Positions 6,555 to 15,217 of a DNA stretch of 64,000 nt are shown one piece after another; the first letter of the stretch is position 1; each line of letters starts with the position of its first letter. Source of the stretch: Methylobacterium sp. W2. Its GTDB lineage: Bacteria > Pseudomonadota > Alphaproteobacteria > Rhizobiales > Beijerinckiaceae. The stretch is from assembly GCF_020662345.1 (NCBI RefSeq), contig NZ_VMOA01000011.1, positions 62,001 through 126,000 on the forward strand, written 5' to 3'. A program made the translations under genes and the position numbers. Below the pieces are notes generated by a model that saw nothing but the letters and a program-made list of their open reading frames with translations, searched no databases and was not told where the DNA came from.

Positions 6555-9362
6555 TCAGGCTGCGGCGAGATCCTTTGCGGCAAACGCGAACCTGGATGCC
6601 TCGGCGGCAAGAAGTGGCTTGCTCAGGAGGTAGCCTTGGGCCTCCGTGCAGCCTTCGCGACGAACGCCGGTCAGCTGCGCCTCATCCTCGATACCCTCCG
6701 CCGTGATGCTCGCGCCCAGGCGTTCGCCGAGACCGACGATGGCGCGGACGATGGCGGCGGTGTCGGCATCGGCGATCTCACGAATGAACGAACGGTCGAT
6801 CTTGATCTTGTCGAAGGGAAAGCGCCGCAGGTAGCTGAGCGACGAGTAGCCGGTGCCGAAATCATCCAGGGCAATGCGAATTCCGAGCGCGCGTAGCCGG
6901 TGAAGGCAAGCGGTCACACTGTCCACGTCACCGATCAGCACGCTCTCGGTGATCTCCAGTTCCAGACGGTTCGGCGGCAGGCCGGACGCGGCCAGAGCCG
7001 ATACGACGCAATGTTCCAGGCCGGGCTCCGTGAATTGCACGGCCGAGACGTTGACCGCGACCCGGAGATCGCCTGGCCAGGCTGCCGCTTCTCGGCAGGC
7101 TTCCCGCAAGGCCCAAGTACCGAGGGGGACGACGAGCCCCGTCTCTTCGGCCAACGGAATGAAATCCGCGGGCGAGACGATCCCTCTCAGGGGGTGGTTC
7201 CAGCGTATGAGCGCCTCGAAGCCGCTGGTCGTGTCGGTGGCAAGGTCGATGATCGGCTGATAATGCAGCTCGAACTCGCCCAGCCGAACGGCTTCGCGCA
7301 TATCGAGTTCGAGGACGTTGCGCGCGGCGATCGCCGCATCCATGGCGGGTTCGCAGAAGCGGAACGTGCCCCGACCGGCCGCTTTCGTGCGGCCGAGGGC
7401 GATGTCGGCGTTCTTCAGCAATTGGTCCGGGTCGCTGCCATCCTGTGGCCCGACGGCGATGCCGATGCTGACGCCGACGCTGACCGAACGACCGTCGAGG
7501 TCGAAGGGAAGCTTCAGCGCCTCGATCACCTCCTGCGCCGTGGCACTGGCATTCTGAGGTTGGTCGAGTCCCCTCAGCACGATGGCGAACTCGTCGCCGC
7601 CCAGGCGGGCGACGGTGTCTCCTTCGTGAATGGTCGCCGTCAACCGCTCGGCGACCTTGCGCAGCAGGCTGTCTCCCGCTTGGTGACCAAGGCTGTCATT
7701 GACGGCTTTGAAGCGGTCCAGATTGCAGGCGAGAACCGCGAAGATGTGTCCACGCCGTTCGACATTGTCCATTTCGCGGCCGAGCCTGTCGCGGAACAGC
7801 ACGCGATTGGGCAAGCCGGTCAAGGCATCGTGCAACGCCAGATGCTCCAGCTGCTGTTCCGCATGCTTGCGCCTCCCGATATCGATATGCGTCCCGACGA
7901 TGCGCAGGGGCAGGCCTTCCGCGTCGCGTGTCACCACCTTGCCGCGCGACAGGACCCAGCCATAGGCTCCGGCCTTCGTCCGCATCCGGAGCTCGCATTC
8001 GAAAACCGGTGTCCGTCCGTCGATATGGTCCGATAGAAGCCGCCGGGCTGTTGCGGCATCGTCGGGGTGCGTCAACTGTTCCCAGGCGCGCACATGCCCC
8101 TCGATCTCGCCCGGTTCGTAGCCGAGCATGGTTTGCCAACGGTCCGAGAACCAAACGTCGTCCGTGGGGATGTCCCGATCCCAGAGGCCGTCGCTGCCGC
8201 TGTCCAAGGCGAAGGCGAGCCGTTCCTCGCTCATTCGCAGTGCCGTCTCGGCGGCCTTGCGGTCGGTGACGTCGCGCAGGGACGACACGTAGCCGACGGG
8301 ATCGGAGTTGCCCGGTAGCCGCGTGATCCTGAGGCAAGCCTCGATCCACACCCAGGACCCGTCCTGACGACGATGGCGCTGGGTCGTGATGGCCCCTTCG
8401 ATCCGGCCTTCCACGAGATCGGAGAGTACCTGCCCATAGTCGGAGACATCGTCCGGATGGGTGAAATCGAGGGGCCGAGTGCCAATGATGTCCTCCGGGC
8501 GATAGCCGAGGACGGCCGTCGCGGCAGGTGACACATACCGGCGGATCGTATCGAGATCGGACCAGATGATGATGTCAGTGGTGTTCTCGGCGAGGAGCCT
8601 GTAGGCGGCTTCGCTTTCGCGCAGGGCGTGATTGGCCCGGCGCATCCGGTCGACGAACAGGGCGAGTGCCGCGAAACCGAGGATGGTGAGCATGACCGCG
8701 GCGATGCTCGCGGCGAGCGCGAAGCGCGGTAGACTCGATGCGGCGTCCGGCTCGGTCATGTTCGGGACGAGCTCGACCGCGCCCATGGCGCCGAAATGCA
8801 CGCCCGCAATGGCGACGGTCAGGAGCGTCGCGGCCACGGCGTTCGCGTATCTGAACGTGTCGCGCGCGAAGACCAGGAATGCGGCGGCGGCGATGGACCA
8901 TCCGACCACCAGCGAGGCCGCCAGGAGCGCCCAATTCCAGGTGAAGGTCGCGGAAACCCGGAGACTCGCCATGCCCGCGAGATGCATCGCCACGATGCCA
9001 CCCCCCAGGATCACCCCGGCGCTCGCTGTCGCGAGGGGCGAAGGACCATGCCGGAAAATGGCGAGCGCCACCACCGAACCGAGAATGGCGACGAGGAGCG
9101 AGAAGAGGGTAAGATTCAGATCGTAGCCGATCGCGAGGCCGGGATCGTAGCCTAGCAATCCGATGAAGTGGGTACTCCACACCCCGGCCCCGGCTGAGAA
9201 GCCCGCTGCCGACAGCCACCCCCACTTCTCAAATCCCTGGCTCCGGTAAGACTGCCGAGCGAGCCTGATACTGGTATGGCTCGATACCCAACATACGATG
9301 GCAGCCAGCGGCATGACCCATTGGTCGTGCTCTTTGGCAATGCAGTGAAAGGCACGAAGCAT
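6555..9362 (-). CDS. MHYT-PAS-PAS-GGDEF-EAL c-di-GMP protein
   Basis: A 935-residue membrane-anchored c-di-GMP enzyme. The N-terminus (about residues 10-240) has seven hydrophobic segments with the MHYT signatures THFIGL, AMHLAGM and VHFGAM, thought to bind copper or sense a diatomic gas. Two PAS domains follow (about 250-495), then a GGDEF domain with intact ARLGGDEFAIVL and an EAL domain with GFEALIRWNHP, FTEPGLEH, DDFGTGYSSL and KIDRSF. Both catalytic signatures look complete, so either cyclase or phosphodiesterase activity is possible; in such tandems the EAL often dominates. The ATG at 9362 is chosen over a TTG at 9383. It appears monocistronic. Confidence 0.9.
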   Translation of the reverse strand: MLRAFHCIAKEHDQWVMPLAAIVCWVSSHTSIRLARQSYRSQGFEKWGWLSAAGFSAGAGVWSTHFIGLLGYDPGLAIGYDLNLTLFSLLVAILGSVVALAIFRHGPSPLATASAGVILGGGIVAMHLAGMASLRVSATFTWNWALLAASLVVGWSIAAAAFLVFARDTFRYANAVAATLLTVAIAGVHFGAMGAVELVPNMTEPDAASSLPRFALAASIAAVMLTILGFAALALFVDRMRRANHALRESEAAYRLLAENTTDIIIWSDLDTIRRYVSPAATAVLGYRPEDIIGTRPLDFTHPDDVSDYGQVLSDLVEGRIEGAITTQRHRRQDGSWVWIEACLRITRLPGNSDPVGYVSSLRDVTDRKAAETALRMSEERLAFALDSGSDGLWDRDIPTDDVWFSDRWQTMLGYEPGEIEGHVRAWEQLTHPDDAATARRLLSDHIDGRTPVFECELRMRTKAGAYGWVLSRGKVVTRDAEGLPLRIVGTHIDIGRRKHAEQQLEHLALHDALTGLPNRVLFRDRLGREMDNVERRGHIFAVLACNLDRFKAVNDSLGHQAGDSLLRKVAERLTATIHEGDTVARLGGDEFAIVLRGLDQPQNASATAQEVIEALKLPFDLDGRSVSVGVSIGIAVGPQDGSDPDQLLKNADIALGRTKAAGRGTFRFCEPAMDAAIAARNVLELDMREAVRLGEFELHYQPIIDLATDTTSGFEALIRWNHPLRGIVSPADFIPLAEETGLVVPLGTWALREACREAAAWPGDLRVAVNVSAVQFTEPGLEHCVVSALAASGLPPNRLELEITESVLIGDVDSVTACLHRLRALGIRIALDDFGTGYSSLSYLRRFPFDKIKIDRSFIREIADADTAAIVRAIVGLGERLGASITAEGIEDEAQLTGVRREGCTEAQGYLLSKPLLAAEASRFAFAAKDLAAA

Positions 9363-9625
9363 CCAACGACAGCCTCTGGCCAACTTAGGGCCGACACTGC
9401 CAAAGTGCGGTTTAACAAATTCAGAATTTTAGGCGCAAAATGTAATACAGGCCTGCTTAACCAGTAGATTTATCAAATGGATCCGGTTCTTCCTGCCTTG
9501 GCATCGACCCGTTGCCATGACTATTGCCGGCTGCCGATGTCCCTTGACGACCCTTGCCGTGCATGGCGGCGGACGATCTTCGTTGGGGCGTGCGCATCGC
9601 CCGCCGCTTTGAGGAGGTGGACCGG
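9363..9625. other. Intergenic between the MHYT gene and the repeat-protein gene
   Basis: AT-rich around 9400-9480, probably the promoter of the leftward MHYT gene. No additional gene recognised. Confidence 0.35.
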
Positions 9626-9934
9626 CTATTTCCAGCCGCCGCCGGGCAGGCGGCCGTGATAGGGCGTGTTGCGGCAATGGCCCCACGGCCCGCGCCAGTA
9701 ACCGGGAGGGCAGCCATTGCCGGCCCGTGCTTGATACCACCCGCCCGGAAGGCGTCCGACATAGGGTGTCGAGCGGCAATGGCCCCACGGGCCACGCCAC
9801 GCTCCGGGGCCGCAGCCGCCGGCGACGCTCAGCACCGGAGCCTCGCTCGCGGGGTTTGAGGCGATGGGAAAGGCCATCGCTGGCAGCGATGCCAGGCTAC
9901 AGATGGCGGCCAGGGCGGCGAGGCGTGTCTTCAC
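9626..9934 (-). CDS. Small secreted GCG_CRPN-type repeat protein
   Basis: A 102-residue exported protein with a clear Sec signal peptide (MKTRLAALAAICSLASLPAMA) followed by two near-identical units: GCGPGAWRGPWGHCRSTPY with VGRLPGG, and GCPPGYWRGPWGHCRNTPY with HGRLPGG. Each unit has two cysteines, likely disulfide-bonded in the periplasm. This corresponds to the short GC-rich repeat proteins with a conserved GCG start found widely in Methylobacterium and relatives; function unknown. The duplication is visible at DNA level. A perfect 18-base palindrome lies 100 bases upstream of the start. Confidence 0.75.
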   Translation of the reverse strand: MKTRLAALAAICSLASLPAMAFPIASNPASEAPVLSVAGGCGPGAWRGPWGHCRSTPYVGRLPGGWYQARAGNGCPPGYWRGPWGHCRNTPYHGRLPGGGWK

Positions 9935-10033
9935 GGTGCTGATCCTCTCTTGACGAGGGAATTACGCATGAGGATGTGACGGCCAGCAACCAACACCATG
10001 TGCGGCGGTTAGCGAAGCCTATCGACGAACTGA

Positions 10034-10051
10034 ACATTCATCGATGAATGT
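10034..10051. promoter_or_regulatory. Perfect 18-base palindrome, candidate operator
   Basis: ACATTCATCGATGAATGT reads the same on both strands. It lies in the 330-base gap between the ABC transporter stop and the small repeat-protein start, about 100 bases upstream of the latter. It has no T run, so it is more likely a binding site for a dimeric regulator than a terminator. The rest of the gap (9935-10266) holds no recognisable gene. Confidence 0.45.
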
Positions 10052-10266
10052 CGCCAGGGTGGACGCGAGTACTCTGGACGCCTCCTGTCAAGGGTCGCGA
10101 AGTCCACTGAACCTGGCTTCCAGACGCGCATCGCTTAGAACGTCCATTCCCCGCCCGCCATCCAGCATCGCGGGCGCGCCGCCATTGCCGTGCATGCCTT
10201 CTTCCCTTCTCATCCCAGTCCTCGCCGAGGGAAGACGGTGTGGTTCGCGCGCGCCGGCCCTTCGGA

Positions 10267-12048
10267 TCACGGCGTCGCGCCCTCCAGGACGCCATTCCGG
10301 GCGGCCATCCGCACCCGGTTCGCCGCGTCGTCGGCCTGGGCGAATTGCGCGGTGTAGAGGCGCCGGTATGCCCCGTCCGCCGAGAGAAGCGCCTCGTGCC
10401 GTCCCTGCTCGACGATGCCCTCGGAGCCGACAACGACGATCCGGTCCGCCTGGCGGATAGTGGCGAGGCGATGGGCGATGACGAGGGTGGTACGGCCCTC
10501 GGAAAGCTCCACGAGAGAGCTCTGGATCGCCTGTTCGGTCTCGCTGTCGAGGGCCGAGGTGGCTTCGTCGAGGATCAGGATTGGCGGGTTCTTCAGGAAC
10601 ACGCGGGCGATGGCGAGGCGCTGCTTCTGGCCGCCCGAGAGCTTGACGCCGCGTTCGCCGACGACGGTGTCGAGGCCGTTCGGCAGGCCCTCGATCAGCG
10701 CGGAGAGTTTGGCCTGTTCCGCGGCCCGGGCGATCTCCGCCTCGGTGGCGTCGAGCCGGCCATACGCGATGTTCTCGCGGATCGTGCCCGCGAACAGGAA
10801 GACGTCCTGCTGCACGATGCCGATCTGCCGGCGCAGCGAGGCGAGGGTGAGATCGCGAATGTCGATGCCGTCGATGGTGATGCGCCCGCTCTCCACCTCG
10901 TAGAAGCGCGGAATGAGCGAGCACAACGTCGTCTTGCCGGCCCCGGACGGGCCGACGAAGGCGACGGTTTCCCCGGCCGCGATGTCGAGATCGAGCCCCG
11001 ACAGGACGGGCTGGCCGGCGGTGTAGCCGAAGCTCACCTCCTCGAAGCGGATGTCCCCCCTCAAGGCCGGCACGGAGACAGCGCCGGGGCGGTCGACGAT
11101 ATCGGGTTCGGTGGCGAGCAGTTCGGCGTAGCGCCGGAAGCCGGCGACCCCCTTCGGGTAGGTCTCGACGACGGCGCCGATCTTCTCGAGCGGCCGGTAG
11201 AACACCCCCACCAGCAGCAGGAAACCGATGAACCCGCCGGGCGAGAGCTCGCCGCGCACGACGAAAGCCGCGCCGCCGAGCAGCACGACGATCTGCACGA
11301 GCCGCATGCCGAGATAGTTGATCGACAGGCTGGCGGCCATGATCCGGTAGGCTTCGAGCTTGGTCTCGCGGTATTTCCGGTTGTCGGAGGCGAACAGGCG
11401 CCGCTCGTGCGGCTCGTTGGCGAAGGCCTGCACCACGCGGATGCCGCCGACATTCTCCTCGATGCGCGCGTTGAAGGCAGCGACCCGGCCGTATTGCGTC
11501 TGCCAGTTCCGCGTCATGCGGCCGCCGTAGCGGAGGGTCACGAACGCGATCACCGGCAGGATGGCGGCGGTGAGGAAGGCCAGGGGTGGGTGGACGTAGA
11601 CCATCAGCGCGAAGGCGCCGATGAGCGTCATCACCGCGATGAAAAGGTCCTCCGGGCCGTGATGGGCGACTTCGCCGATCTCCTCCAGGTCCTTGGTGAC
11701 GCGGGCGACGAGGTGGCCGGTCTTCTGGTTGTCGAAGTAGCGGAACGACAGCTTCTGCAGATGGTCGAAGGCACGCCGGCGCATCTCGGTCTCGATATTG
11801 ATGCCGAGAACGTGCCCCCAATAGGTCACCACCACCATGAGGCCGGCATTGGCCACGTAGATCACCCCGAGACCGAGGGCGGCGAGCACGATCAACTGCC
11901 AGTCCTGGCGCGGCAGCAGCACATCGACGAAGGCCTTCACGGCCATGGGGAAGCCGAGTTCGAGCAGGCCCGACAGGACGGCGCAGCCGAAATCCACGAG
12001 GAACAGCGTCCGGTGCGGGCGGTAATAGGCGAGGAAGTCCTTCAGCAT
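10267..12048 (-). CDS. ABC transporter, fused membrane and ATPase domains
   Basis: A 593-residue type-I ABC exporter half-transporter. Residues 1-320 hold six membrane segments; the ATPase domain has Walker A GPSGAGKTTL (366-375), signature LSGGQ (470-474), Walker B LILDEATSALD (491-501) and the switch His526, all intact. It probably dimerises. The ATG at 12048 lies inside the 3-prime end of fhuF (seven-base overlap), showing translational coupling with an iron-siderophore reductase and an MFS carrier; export or import of a siderophore is therefore a reasonable guess, though exporters of this class move many substrates. The frame is open far upstream but that part is a shadow of fhuF. Confidence 0.9.
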   Translation of the reverse strand: MLKDFLAYYRPHRTLFLVDFGCAVLSGLLELGFPMAVKAFVDVLLPRQDWQLIVLAALGLGVIYVANAGLMVVVTYWGHVLGINIETEMRRRAFDHLQKLSFRYFDNQKTGHLVARVTKDLEEIGEVAHHGPEDLFIAVMTLIGAFALMVYVHPPLAFLTAAILPVIAFVTLRYGGRMTRNWQTQYGRVAAFNARIEENVGGIRVVQAFANEPHERRLFASDNRKYRETKLEAYRIMAASLSINYLGMRLVQIVVLLGGAAFVVRGELSPGGFIGFLLLVGVFYRPLEKIGAVVETYPKGVAGFRRYAELLATEPDIVDRPGAVSVPALRGDIRFEEVSFGYTAGQPVLSGLDLDIAAGETVAFVGPSGAGKTTLCSLIPRFYEVESGRITIDGIDIRDLTLASLRRQIGIVQQDVFLFAGTIRENIAYGRLDATEAEIARAAEQAKLSALIEGLPNGLDTVVGERGVKLSGGQKQRLAIARVFLKNPPILILDEATSALDSETEQAIQSSLVELSEGRTTLVIAHRLATIRQADRIVVVGSEGIVEQGRHEALLSADGAYRRLYTAQFAQADDAANRVRMAARNGVLEGATP

Positions 12049-12755
12049 GATGCTTTCGTCAGGTGATCGACGGGGCAGAGGGCGCCGCAGGAGGGGACGC
12101 CCGGTATGCGGTAGCGCATACAGCAAACCCGTCGCCGCCGCTCCTCGCCACCTCGGAAGGCCTGCGCCAGCAGGCAGCGGCCGAACGCTTCGCCTCCGCA
12201 ACGGCCGAGGCATGCTTCCGCCCGCGAGAAGGCAGGCACCGCGTCGCGGCTTAACTCGCGCAGGGCGAAATCGGCGGTGACGCCGGCATTGCACCAGAGA
12301 ACATGGCGGGACAGACCGTAATGAGTCTGGCACAGATCGAAGAACGGTCGCAGGTGGCCCTCGATCAGGGGATCGAGGCCGGGCTCCGGGCCGGCGTGCC
12401 GGTCGTCCTCCTCCGCCACGATGAAGCGGGAGACGATGCCGTTCTCGTCGAGTTCGAAGCCGACCCGATCGAACCCGATCGGCAGGGCACGGCCGAGGCG
12501 GCTGAGTGCGGTGAAGTAGGGGATGATCAGGGCGGGGAGGTAGTACTGCGTCCAGAGCGAGACCAGGGCGCGACGGTCGGCAGTCTCGAAGCCTTCGCCT
12601 GACGCCCTGCCGAACCCGTCCACCACCTCGTCGAAGGCCGCCTTGCAGCCGAGGATCGAGAGCGGCCGGGCCTCGGACCGGGACGGAGCCGTGGCGATCC
12701 GGCAGCCGAAGGCCGACAGAGAGGGCGGAACCAGCGCGGCGAGCTGATCGATCAT
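12042..12755 (-). CDS. fhuF: FhuF-like siderophore-iron reductase
   Basis: A 237-residue protein of the FhuF family, cytoplasmic [2Fe-2S] reductases that release iron from ferric hydroxamate siderophores. The C-terminal cluster motif is present: RVCCMRYRIPGVPSCGALC, with CC then two further Cys spaced as in FhuF (about residues 212-227). The rest is the usual poorly conserved alpha-rich domain. It is the middle gene of a three-gene unit: its ATG overlaps the stop of the MFS gene (ATGA) and its stop overlaps the ABC gene. No TonB-dependent receptor is adjacent, so outer-membrane uptake must be encoded elsewhere. Confidence 0.85.
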   Translation of the reverse strand: MIDQLAALVPPSLSAFGCRIATAPSRSEARPLSILGCKAAFDEVVDGFGRASGEGFETADRRALVSLWTQYYLPALIIPYFTALSRLGRALPIGFDRVGFELDENGIVSRFIVAEEDDRHAGPEPGLDPLIEGHLRPFFDLCQTHYGLSRHVLWCNAGVTADFALRELSRDAVPAFSRAEACLGRCGGEAFGRCLLAQAFRGGEERRRRVCCMRYRIPGVPSCGALCPVDHLTKASC

Positions 12756-13990
12756 GCGCGCCCCGCGACCCGATCGGCATCAACGGTCCGGCGGATCGTC
12801 GCGCGCAGGGCAGTGAAGGCGACGGCGTAGAACAGGATCGCGGCGGTGAAGTAGGCCGGCCAGCCGATATGCGCCGCGAGCGCCGGCGCGGCGACCCGCA
12901 GCGGCAGCGCGGCGAAGAATGCCGCTCCGAACAGGAGCGCGTAATCGGTGGCGGGACGAGGCCCCTGCGCCCAGCGATAGATCATGTTGAACACCGGCAC
13001 TCCGAGCCCTCCGCCGCTGACGATGCCGAGGGTCGTCGCCGCGATCGCGAGAGCGGCCGAACCGGTGGCGGCGCCGGCGATCATCAGCCCGCCGCCGGCG
13101 ATCACCCCCAGCGCGGAGACCGTGATGAGTCGCAGGGTGCCGACCCGTCGCACGAGGACGCCCGAGACCAGGGCCATGACGAGGTTGATGACCGGCGAGA
13201 GAGAACCGGTGACGAACCCGACCTCCCGCAACGGCACCCCGAGATCCAGCAGAGCGAGATTGTTCAGGCCCGAGAGGGCGAACATGGCCGCGAAATACAG
13301 GCCCAGGACCAGGATGCGCGGCGCCAGGAGGCGCAAGCGTTCGAAGGGGGCCGTCGCGCGTTCCGCCGGAGCGGCGTCGCGGCGAAGCCGGACTTCCGGG
13401 TAGCGGAGCATCGGCAGCAGGCAGAGGAGGTTGAGGCCGGCGATGCCGAGCACGGCGGCCTGCCAGCCGACCGATTCGTAATATCCGACCAGCAGGCCCG
13501 CGCCGGCGATGCCGCCCAGCGACGCGCCGGAGAGTTTGGCCGACGCCACAAAGGGGCGCCGGTCGGCGGGCACCGTCTCGACCACCAGGGCTTCGAGGGC
13601 GATGTCCATGGTGGCGACGCAGAAGCAGGTTGCCACCGCGAGACCGAGGAGCAGGCCGAGCGGCCACGCCTCACCCCGGCTCAGCACCAGGAGCAGGGCA
13701 ATGGTCGCGCCCTGCATCAACGCGATCCAGCCGATGCGGTGCGGGAGGCCGGGCAGGCGCAGCCTGTCGATGGCGACGGCCCAGAGAAACGTCAGACCGA
13801 CGGGCAGGTTGATGAGCTGCAGCAGACCGATATCGGCGAGCTCGACGCCGCGTGCCCGCAGGATCAGCGGGGCGCCGCTTGCCAGAAAGCCCAGCGTGGT
13901 CCCGAAGGTGATGTAGAGGCTGAAGAACGGCAGCAGGGGCCGCGCCCGGTGCCACAGTCGGGATGGCCCCTCGAACCAGAGGCCGCTCAT
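12752..13990 (-). CDS. MFS transporter, RhtX/FptX-like siderophore carrier
   Basis: A 412-residue major facilitator with about twelve membrane segments, beginning MSGLWFEGPSRLWHRARPLL. Its size and linkage to fhuF fit the RhtX/FptX type of inner-membrane ferric-siderophore permeases that replace ABC importers; AmpG-like carriers are the closest alternative. An in-frame ATG at 14050 would add 20 low-complexity residues and has its GGGAGG abutting the codon, so 13990 is preferred, without certainty. It is the first gene of the MFS-fhuF-ABC unit, coupled to fhuF by an ATGA overlap. Substrate is inferred from context only. Confidence 0.75.
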   Translation of the reverse strand: MSGLWFEGPSRLWHRARPLLPFFSLYITFGTTLGFLASGAPLILRARGVELADIGLLQLINLPVGLTFLWAVAIDRLRLPGLPHRIGWIALMQGATIALLLVLSRGEAWPLGLLLGLAVATCFCVATMDIALEALVVETVPADRRPFVASAKLSGASLGGIAGAGLLVGYYESVGWQAAVLGIAGLNLLCLLPMLRYPEVRLRRDAAPAERATAPFERLRLLAPRILVLGLYFAAMFALSGLNNLALLDLGVPLREVGFVTGSLSPVINLVMALVSGVLVRRVGTLRLITVSALGVIAGGGLMIAGAATGSAALAIAATTLGIVSGGGLGVPVFNMIYRWAQGPRPATDYALLFGAAFFAALPLRVAAPALAAHIGWPAYFTAAILFYAVAFTALRATIRRTVDADRVAGRA

Positions 13991-14324
13991 GCGTTTCGTG
14001 CCGCCGGCCCCGGCCGACTGCCACGAACGGGTATCGCCCCCGGGGACCATCCTCCCGCGCCTTTCATGCCGGCTCCTGCGGAAGGGCGTTTCGACGGGCC
14101 TGGATGACGCGGCAATCGGTCAGCACTTCGGCGCGCGAAATGACATGGCCTCCCTGGGGACATCCGGAGCCTTCGTGCTTCTCGCGGCGAGCGTAGTTTT
14201 TAAGCAGTCTAATCTGCTGTAATTATTGGACTTTCTTTGGTGTTATGCCGTGCCCGCCCATCGTGCAAGAGTCGCTTGGACGCAGGGTCGCCGGCCTTCG
14301 CTCCTTTTGCTGAAGGCGTGGCCG
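13991..14324. other. Upstream region of the MFS-fhuF-ABC unit
   Basis: About 330 bases without a recognisable gene. Around 14195-14235 the DNA turns AT-rich and contains AGCAG (14203-14207) and CTGCT (14214-14218), an inverted repeat around TCTAAT. This may be a promoter/operator region for the iron-related unit; I could not match it to an Irr or RirA site. Confidence 0.3.
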
Positions 14325-15077
14325 CTATTGCCCCGGCATGGTGAGGATTATCGGCCCGTTGCGCGACGCGATGACCGTATGCTCGTATTGCACCGTGAGG
14401 GCCTTCGGCTGGCTGTAGAGGGTCCAGGGGTCGTCGCCGTCCTCGGCGAATGTGGCGCCGAGGGACAGGAACGGCTCGACGGTGAAGACCAGACCCTCCT
14501 GCATGATCCGTCGCTCGGAGGCGTCGGGCCAAGTGGCGATCTCGGTCGGCTCCTCGTGCAGTGACAGGCCCACGCCGTGGCTCGCGAGGTTGCGGACCAG
14601 GGTGTAGCCGTTCTTCCGGGCGAAGGCGCCCACGGCTCGTCCGATCTCGGCCAGGGGCTTGCCGGTGCCGACCTGGCGCAATCCCGTCCACATCGCCCGG
14701 CGCCCGTCCCTGCACAGCCGCTCCACCGCCCGCGTCACCGGCGGCACGGCGAAGGACGCACCGGTATCGGCGAAGTAACCGTCCTTCTCGGCCGACACAT
14801 CGATATTGACCAAGTCACCCGGGTTGATCCTGCGGGCACCTGGAATGCCGTGGGCGATCTCTTCGTTGACGCTGATGCAGGTCGCCCCGGGAAAGGCGTA
14901 GACCAGTTCCGGCGCCGGACGAGCTCCGGCTCCCTCCATGATCCGCCGCCCGATCCCGTCAAGTTCGAGGGTGGTCATGCCGGGCTCGATGGCCTTGCCC
15001 ATCGCTTCGAGGGTGTCGGCGACGATGCGTCCGATCTGCTTCAGTCCGGCAAGCTCGTCGTCGTTCGACACCGTCAT
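14325..15077 (-). CDS. map: Type I methionine aminopeptidase
   Basis: A 250-residue pita-bread-fold peptidase that removes the initiator methionine from nascent proteins. The five metal ligands are in place: Asp in VNIDVSAEKDG, Asp in YFADTGAS, His in ASHGVGLSLHE, Glu in VFTVEPF and Glu in QYEHTV. No N-terminal zinc-finger extension, as usual for bacterial type I enzymes. The start has AAGGGATG upstream. It sits downstream of the CoA-transferase gene on the same strand but 140 bases away; a paralogue of the housekeeping enzyme is possible since map normally lies near rpsB or secY. Confidence 0.9.
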   Translation of the reverse strand: MTVSNDDELAGLKQIGRIVADTLEAMGKAIEPGMTTLELDGIGRRIMEGAGARPAPELVYAFPGATCISVNEEIAHGIPGARRINPGDLVNIDVSAEKDGYFADTGASFAVPPVTRAVERLCRDGRRAMWTGLRQVGTGKPLAEIGRAVGAFARKNGYTLVRNLASHGVGLSLHEEPTEIATWPDASERRIMQEGLVFTVEPFLSLGATFAEDGDDPWTLYSQPKALTVQYEHTVIASRNGPIILTMPGQ

Positions 15078-15217
15078 GTGGTCATCCCTTCTTGGAGCCG
15101 GAGGAGGCTACGCTCGCGCGGTTCTGCCATCCTCCGCGAGCCCGGCAAAGCCGGGGCCGCTCCGCGAGCGGTTCGCTCCATATCGGTCCGACGGGCTGAT
15201 GAAGGGCTGGCCCCCGC

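Noticed and set aside
10240..12066. 608-residue plus-strand frame opposite the ABC transporter
   Set aside because: Shadow of the transporter, which has all ATPase motifs; the antisense product shows no domain.
12049..12783. N-terminal extension of the ABC transporter frame
   Set aside because: This part is the fhuF gene read in another frame; the transporter similarity begins at MLKDFLAYYR.
12869..14107. 412-residue plus-strand frame opposite the MFS/siderophore carrier
   Set aside because: Extremely charged Gln/Arg/Glu-rich antisense translation of a membrane protein.
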